Part shown: in pieces, positions 6,372 to 8,236 of the stretch
How the letters are laid out: every line of letters begins with the position of its first letter
Numbering within the stretch: the stretch's first letter is position 1
Program-made: the position numbers and the translations under genes
Source of the DNA: Thermoleophilia bacterium
Lineage (GTDB): Bacteria > Actinomycetota > Thermoleophilia > Gaiellales > F1-60-MAGs149
Length of the DNA: 8,236 nucleotides
Assembly (NCBI GenBank): GCA_016462095.1
Contig: JAEMTW010000045.1
Coordinates: 2,853-11,088, forward strand
Reading direction: 5' to 3'
Notes under the pieces: model-generated
Told to the model about the DNA's origin: nothing
What the model saw: the letters and a program-made list of their open reading frames with translations, nothing else
The model's database searches: none

Positions 6372-6728
6372 ATGCGGATTGTCAGTGACGGAACCACGAC
6401 AGAGCTCTACGGCGGTCGCTTCACCGGCACCGTCAACCTCGAGATGTTGAGCGATGCTGAAACGACTGGGCGTCCCGATATCGCCCGCGTCTCGTTTGCC
6501 GATGGCGCAGTCACGTTTTGGCACTCGCATCCCGGTGGGCAGAAGCTGCTGATCATCAGTGGAGTTGGCCGCATCGGAACCGAAGCCGGCGAGACCGAAC
6601 TGCTACCGGGCACCTTCGTCGACGCCCCGGCCGACGAGCGCCACTACCACGGTGCGGCCATCGGGCACGATTGCACCGTGCTGGCGATTACGTGGGGCAC
6701 GACCGTCTGGGAGGACCTCGCACCGTGA
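6372..6728 (+). CDS. Small single-domain cupin, hydroxynitrile-lyase-like
   Basis: This 118-aa protein is a single beta-barrel cupin. Motif 1 is clear: GAVTFWHSHPGGQ (45-57) with His51, His53 and Gln57, followed by the turn ISGVGRI (62-68). Motif 2 is LLPGTFVDAPADERHYHGAA (77-96), where His91 or His93 is the fourth ligand. The 3-His/1-Gln metal set, the HPxGQ sequence and the HYHGAA ending resemble bacterial cupin (R)-hydroxynitrile lyases, which bind manganese, and the related TM1459-type cupins. Many proteins with this look have other or unknown activities, for example dioxygenase, isomerase or decarboxylase accessory roles. Its TGA stop overlaps the GTG start of the GMC oxidoreductase (GTGA, 6725-6728), so the pair are co-transcribed and probably act on related compounds. 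The cupin call is strong; the lyase activity is a hypothesis. Confidence 0.88.
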   Translation: MRIVSDGTTTELYGGRFTGTVNLEMLSDAETTGRPDIARVSFADGAVTFWHSHPGGQKLLIISGVGRIGTEAGETELLPGTFVDAPADERHYHGAAIGHDCTVLAITWGTTVWEDLAP

Positions 6729-8179
6729 GCCGCGCAGCCGAGTTTGTGATCGTTGGCGGCGGCACAGCCGGTCCCGTTCTGGCCGCGCGACTGGCCGAGG
6801 CTGGTCGCGACGTTGTGCTCGTCGAAGCCGGTCCCGACTACGGCCCTCACGGTACGCCTGGCTGGCCCGTCGATCTGATGGATGCCACCACGCTCGCGCT
6901 GTCGCACGATTGGGGCTACACGGGCGGCGATGGGCGCTGGAGCTTTGAGCGCGCTCGTGTGATCGGTGGTTGCTCTGCTCATAACGGCGCCATCGCAGCA
7001 GTTGGTCATCGCGCCGACTACGACGCCTGGGGCTTGCCCGGTTGGACCGCAGACGACGTTGCGCCGATCTTCAAAGACGTTGTCGAGACGATGCGCGTGC
7101 GCACCTACACCGACGCAGAGGCAGTGCCGTTCCATCGCCACTGTCTCGAGGCAACGCGCGCGCTCGGTTGGAAGATGATCTCCGACCTCTGCGACTTGGA
7201 TGGCAATGATGGCTTTGGTCTCGAGTCCATCAACGTCGTTGGTCGTACGCGTTGGAATGCCGCCTTCGCCTACCTCGACCCGGTGCGAGACCTGCCCAAT
7301 TTGACGATTCTCGACCGTACGCTTGTCGATCGTTTTGAGGAGACCCCGACGGGTGTCACCGTGCACGCGGTTCGTGAGGGCCAAGCCGTCACGCTCGAGG
7401 CTGGCACGCTCGTCTTGGCTGCGGGCGTCTACGGCACACCGCTGATCCTGCAGCGCTCGGGTATTGGCGATCCTGAACGCCTGCGTGCCGTTGGCGTCGA
7501 GCCGGTGCTCGCTCTGCCTGGCGTCGGGGCAAACTTGCACGATCAACCGTTGGTCGTCGTTGATCGTGTCATCGGCGAGGCGCTGCAGGCCGATATTGAT
7601 GCGGCTGGAGCCACGGGCTTCTTGCCCGAGGAACAGACGCTTGGTAAGGCGATCTCGTCGCAGTCAACCGACGGACTCTTCGACCTGCACGTCTTCCCCG
7701 TGCTGGCCGCGGATCAGACGCACGAGCTCCATGGCCGCGTCGGCATCGTCGTCTCCTGCGTGACGCCACAGAGCCGGGGCCGGATCGACATCGCCTCGAC
7801 CGATCCGGAGGCGCACCCGGTTATCGATCATCGCTACCTCCACGACGAGGCAGGCCACGACCTGGCCGTCCTGCGCGACGGCATCGTGCTGGCCAACGAG
7901 ATCTTCGACCACCCCGCGGTCGCCGAGCACGTCGGTGAGGCGGTCACGGACTTCTCAACCGACGACGCGATTCGCGCCAATGTTGCCCACTACTACCACC
8001 CGGTTGGCACCGCCAAAATGGGTACCGACCCCAACGCGGTCTGCGACGAACGTGGCCGCGTGCATGGTCTCTCGCGCGTCGTGGTGGGCGACGTCAGCCT
8101 GTTTCCGCAGATCATGCGCGCCAACACGAACATGCCTGCTGTGATGACGGGCGAGCGCATCTCACGTACGTTGATCTAG
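6725..8179 (+). CDS. GMC-family FAD-dependent oxidoreductase (choline-dehydrogenase-like)
   Basis: This 484-aa flavoprotein belongs to the glucose-methanol-choline family, whose members oxidise alcohols to carbonyls using FAD. Visible features are the dinucleotide fold FVIVGGGTAGPVLAARLAEA (7-26) ending in Glu34, GMC signature 1 around RARVIGGCSAHNG and HRADYDAW (76-102), signature 2 GTPLILQRSGIGDPE (237-251), PGVGANLHDQP (265-275), and the C-terminal HPVGTAKMG (425-433) with catalytic His425. ANTNMPAVM (466-474) supplies the second active-site position, apparently Asn. It is shorter than typical choline dehydrogenases (about 530-560). It also has GGCSAHNG and NLHDQP where GGSSxxN and NLQDHP are more usual, so choline itself is not a confident substrate. 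The GTG start is chosen because it overlaps the cupin stop and begins exactly at the FAD fold; in-frame sequence upstream is shadow coding. No signal peptide is seen. A hairpin follows immediately. Confidence 0.92.
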   Translation: MSRAAEFVIVGGGTAGPVLAARLAEAGRDVVLVEAGPDYGPHGTPGWPVDLMDATTLALSHDWGYTGGDGRWSFERARVIGGCSAHNGAIAAVGHRADYDAWGLPGWTADDVAPIFKDVVETMRVRTYTDAEAVPFHRHCLEATRALGWKMISDLCDLDGNDGFGLESINVVGRTRWNAAFAYLDPVRDLPNLTILDRTLVDRFEETPTGVTVHAVREGQAVTLEAGTLVLAAGVYGTPLILQRSGIGDPERLRAVGVEPVLALPGVGANLHDQPLVVVDRVIGEALQADIDAAGATGFLPEEQTLGKAISSQSTDGLFDLHVFPVLAADQTHELHGRVGIVVSCVTPQSRGRIDIASTDPEAHPVIDHRYLHDEAGHDLAVLRDGIVLANEIFDHPAVAEHVGEAVTDFSTDDAIRANVAHYYHPVGTAKMGTDPNAVCDERGRVHGLSRVVVGDVSLFPQIMRANTNMPAVMTGERISRTLI

Positions 8180-8180
8180 T

Positions 8181-8226
8181 TGATCAGCTTCCTATTGGGG
8201 TCAGACCCTTTTAGGAAGTCGGATCA
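8181..8226. repeat. Single hairpin repeat, related to the element at 598-715
   Basis: Starting one base after the GMC stop codon, CTTCCTA (8188-8194) pairs with TAGGAAG (8212-8218). A G-T wobble plus GGGTC/GACCC (8198-8202 with 8204-8208) extends the stem around a single-base A loop. An outer clamp TGATC/GATCA (8181-8185 with 8222-8226) is set off by a small internal loop. It has the same GATCA-arm-TTGGGGTCAG order as the left arm of the first element, with 18 of 23 identical bases between 602-624 and 8182-8204, but a different, still complementary stem sequence. It could end or protect the cupin-GMC mRNA. A second, inverted copy may lie beyond the window edge. Confidence 0.8.
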
Positions 8227-8236
8227 CCTAACCAAG

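Noticed and set aside
6644..7546. 300-codon open frame on the - strand opposite the cupin and GMC genes
   Set aside because: It covers parts of two genes with clear catalytic motifs on the + strand and shows none of its own.
6725..8179. Assignment of the GMC protein as a mycofactocin-associated oxidoreductase (MftG) or as choline dehydrogenase BetA
   Set aside because: Signature 1 does not match what I recall of MftG, no mycofactocin genes are nearby, and length and motifs differ from BetA. Only the family-level call is supported.
8221..8230. GGATCACCTA resembling the 3' end of 16S rRNA (GGATCACCTCC)
   Set aside because: Only about nine bases match, no rRNA sequence precedes them, and the stretch is explained by the outer arm of the hairpin at 8181-8226.

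Overview
The window is GC-rich, densely packed bacterial chromosomal DNA. It carries eight protein-coding genes, almost no spare intergenic space, and no RNA gene, CRISPR array, transposase or phage gene that I can see. Base composition, codon use, gene types and probable leaderless promoters suggest a high-GC lineage such as an actinobacterium, possibly of the Thermoleophilia type. That is an inference: no gene here fixes the taxonomy.

Layout from left to right. An HD-domain phosphohydrolase (+, 24-596) converges on a class V aminotransferase (-, 726-1859). The gap between them is almost wholly filled by a 118-bp inverted-repeat element (598-715). The aminotransferase is divergent, across only 40 bp, from a two-gene + strand operon: a 103-aa protein of unknown function (1900-2211) and a DedA-family membrane protein (2211-2858). 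DedA ends tail to tail with comB (2-phosphosulfolactate phosphatase, -, 2855-3571), the two stop codons sharing one CTAG. comB lies 6 bp downstream of ppdK (pyruvate phosphate dikinase, -, 3578-6229) in an apparent operon. A 142-bp divergent control region separates ppdK from a second + strand operon: a small cupin resembling cupin hydroxynitrile lyases (6372-6728) and a GMC-family FAD oxidoreductase (6725-8179), overlapping by GTGA. A second, single inverted-repeat hairpin (8181-8226) starts one base after the oxidoreductase stop codon.

Metabolically, ppdK makes phosphoenolpyruvate, and ComB acts on a sulfonate ester that ComA would make from phosphoenolpyruvate and sulfite. This gives a possible biochemical reason for the ppdK-comB pairing, although comA is not in the window. 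The cupin-GMC pair is probably a small redox or lyase module of unknown substrate. The other genes are general-purpose families whose substrates cannot be read from sequence.

The most interesting non-coding signal is the repeat family. The elements at 598-715 and 8181-8226 share a conserved TTGGGGTCAG core and a GATCA entry motif. Their stem arms differ in sequence but stay self-complementary, and both sit directly against a stop codon. A second signal is the start-site pattern: three gene starts have a TANNNT hexamer 6-8 bp upstream and no Shine-Dalgarno sequence, whereas ppdK and the cupin have GGAGG-type sites.
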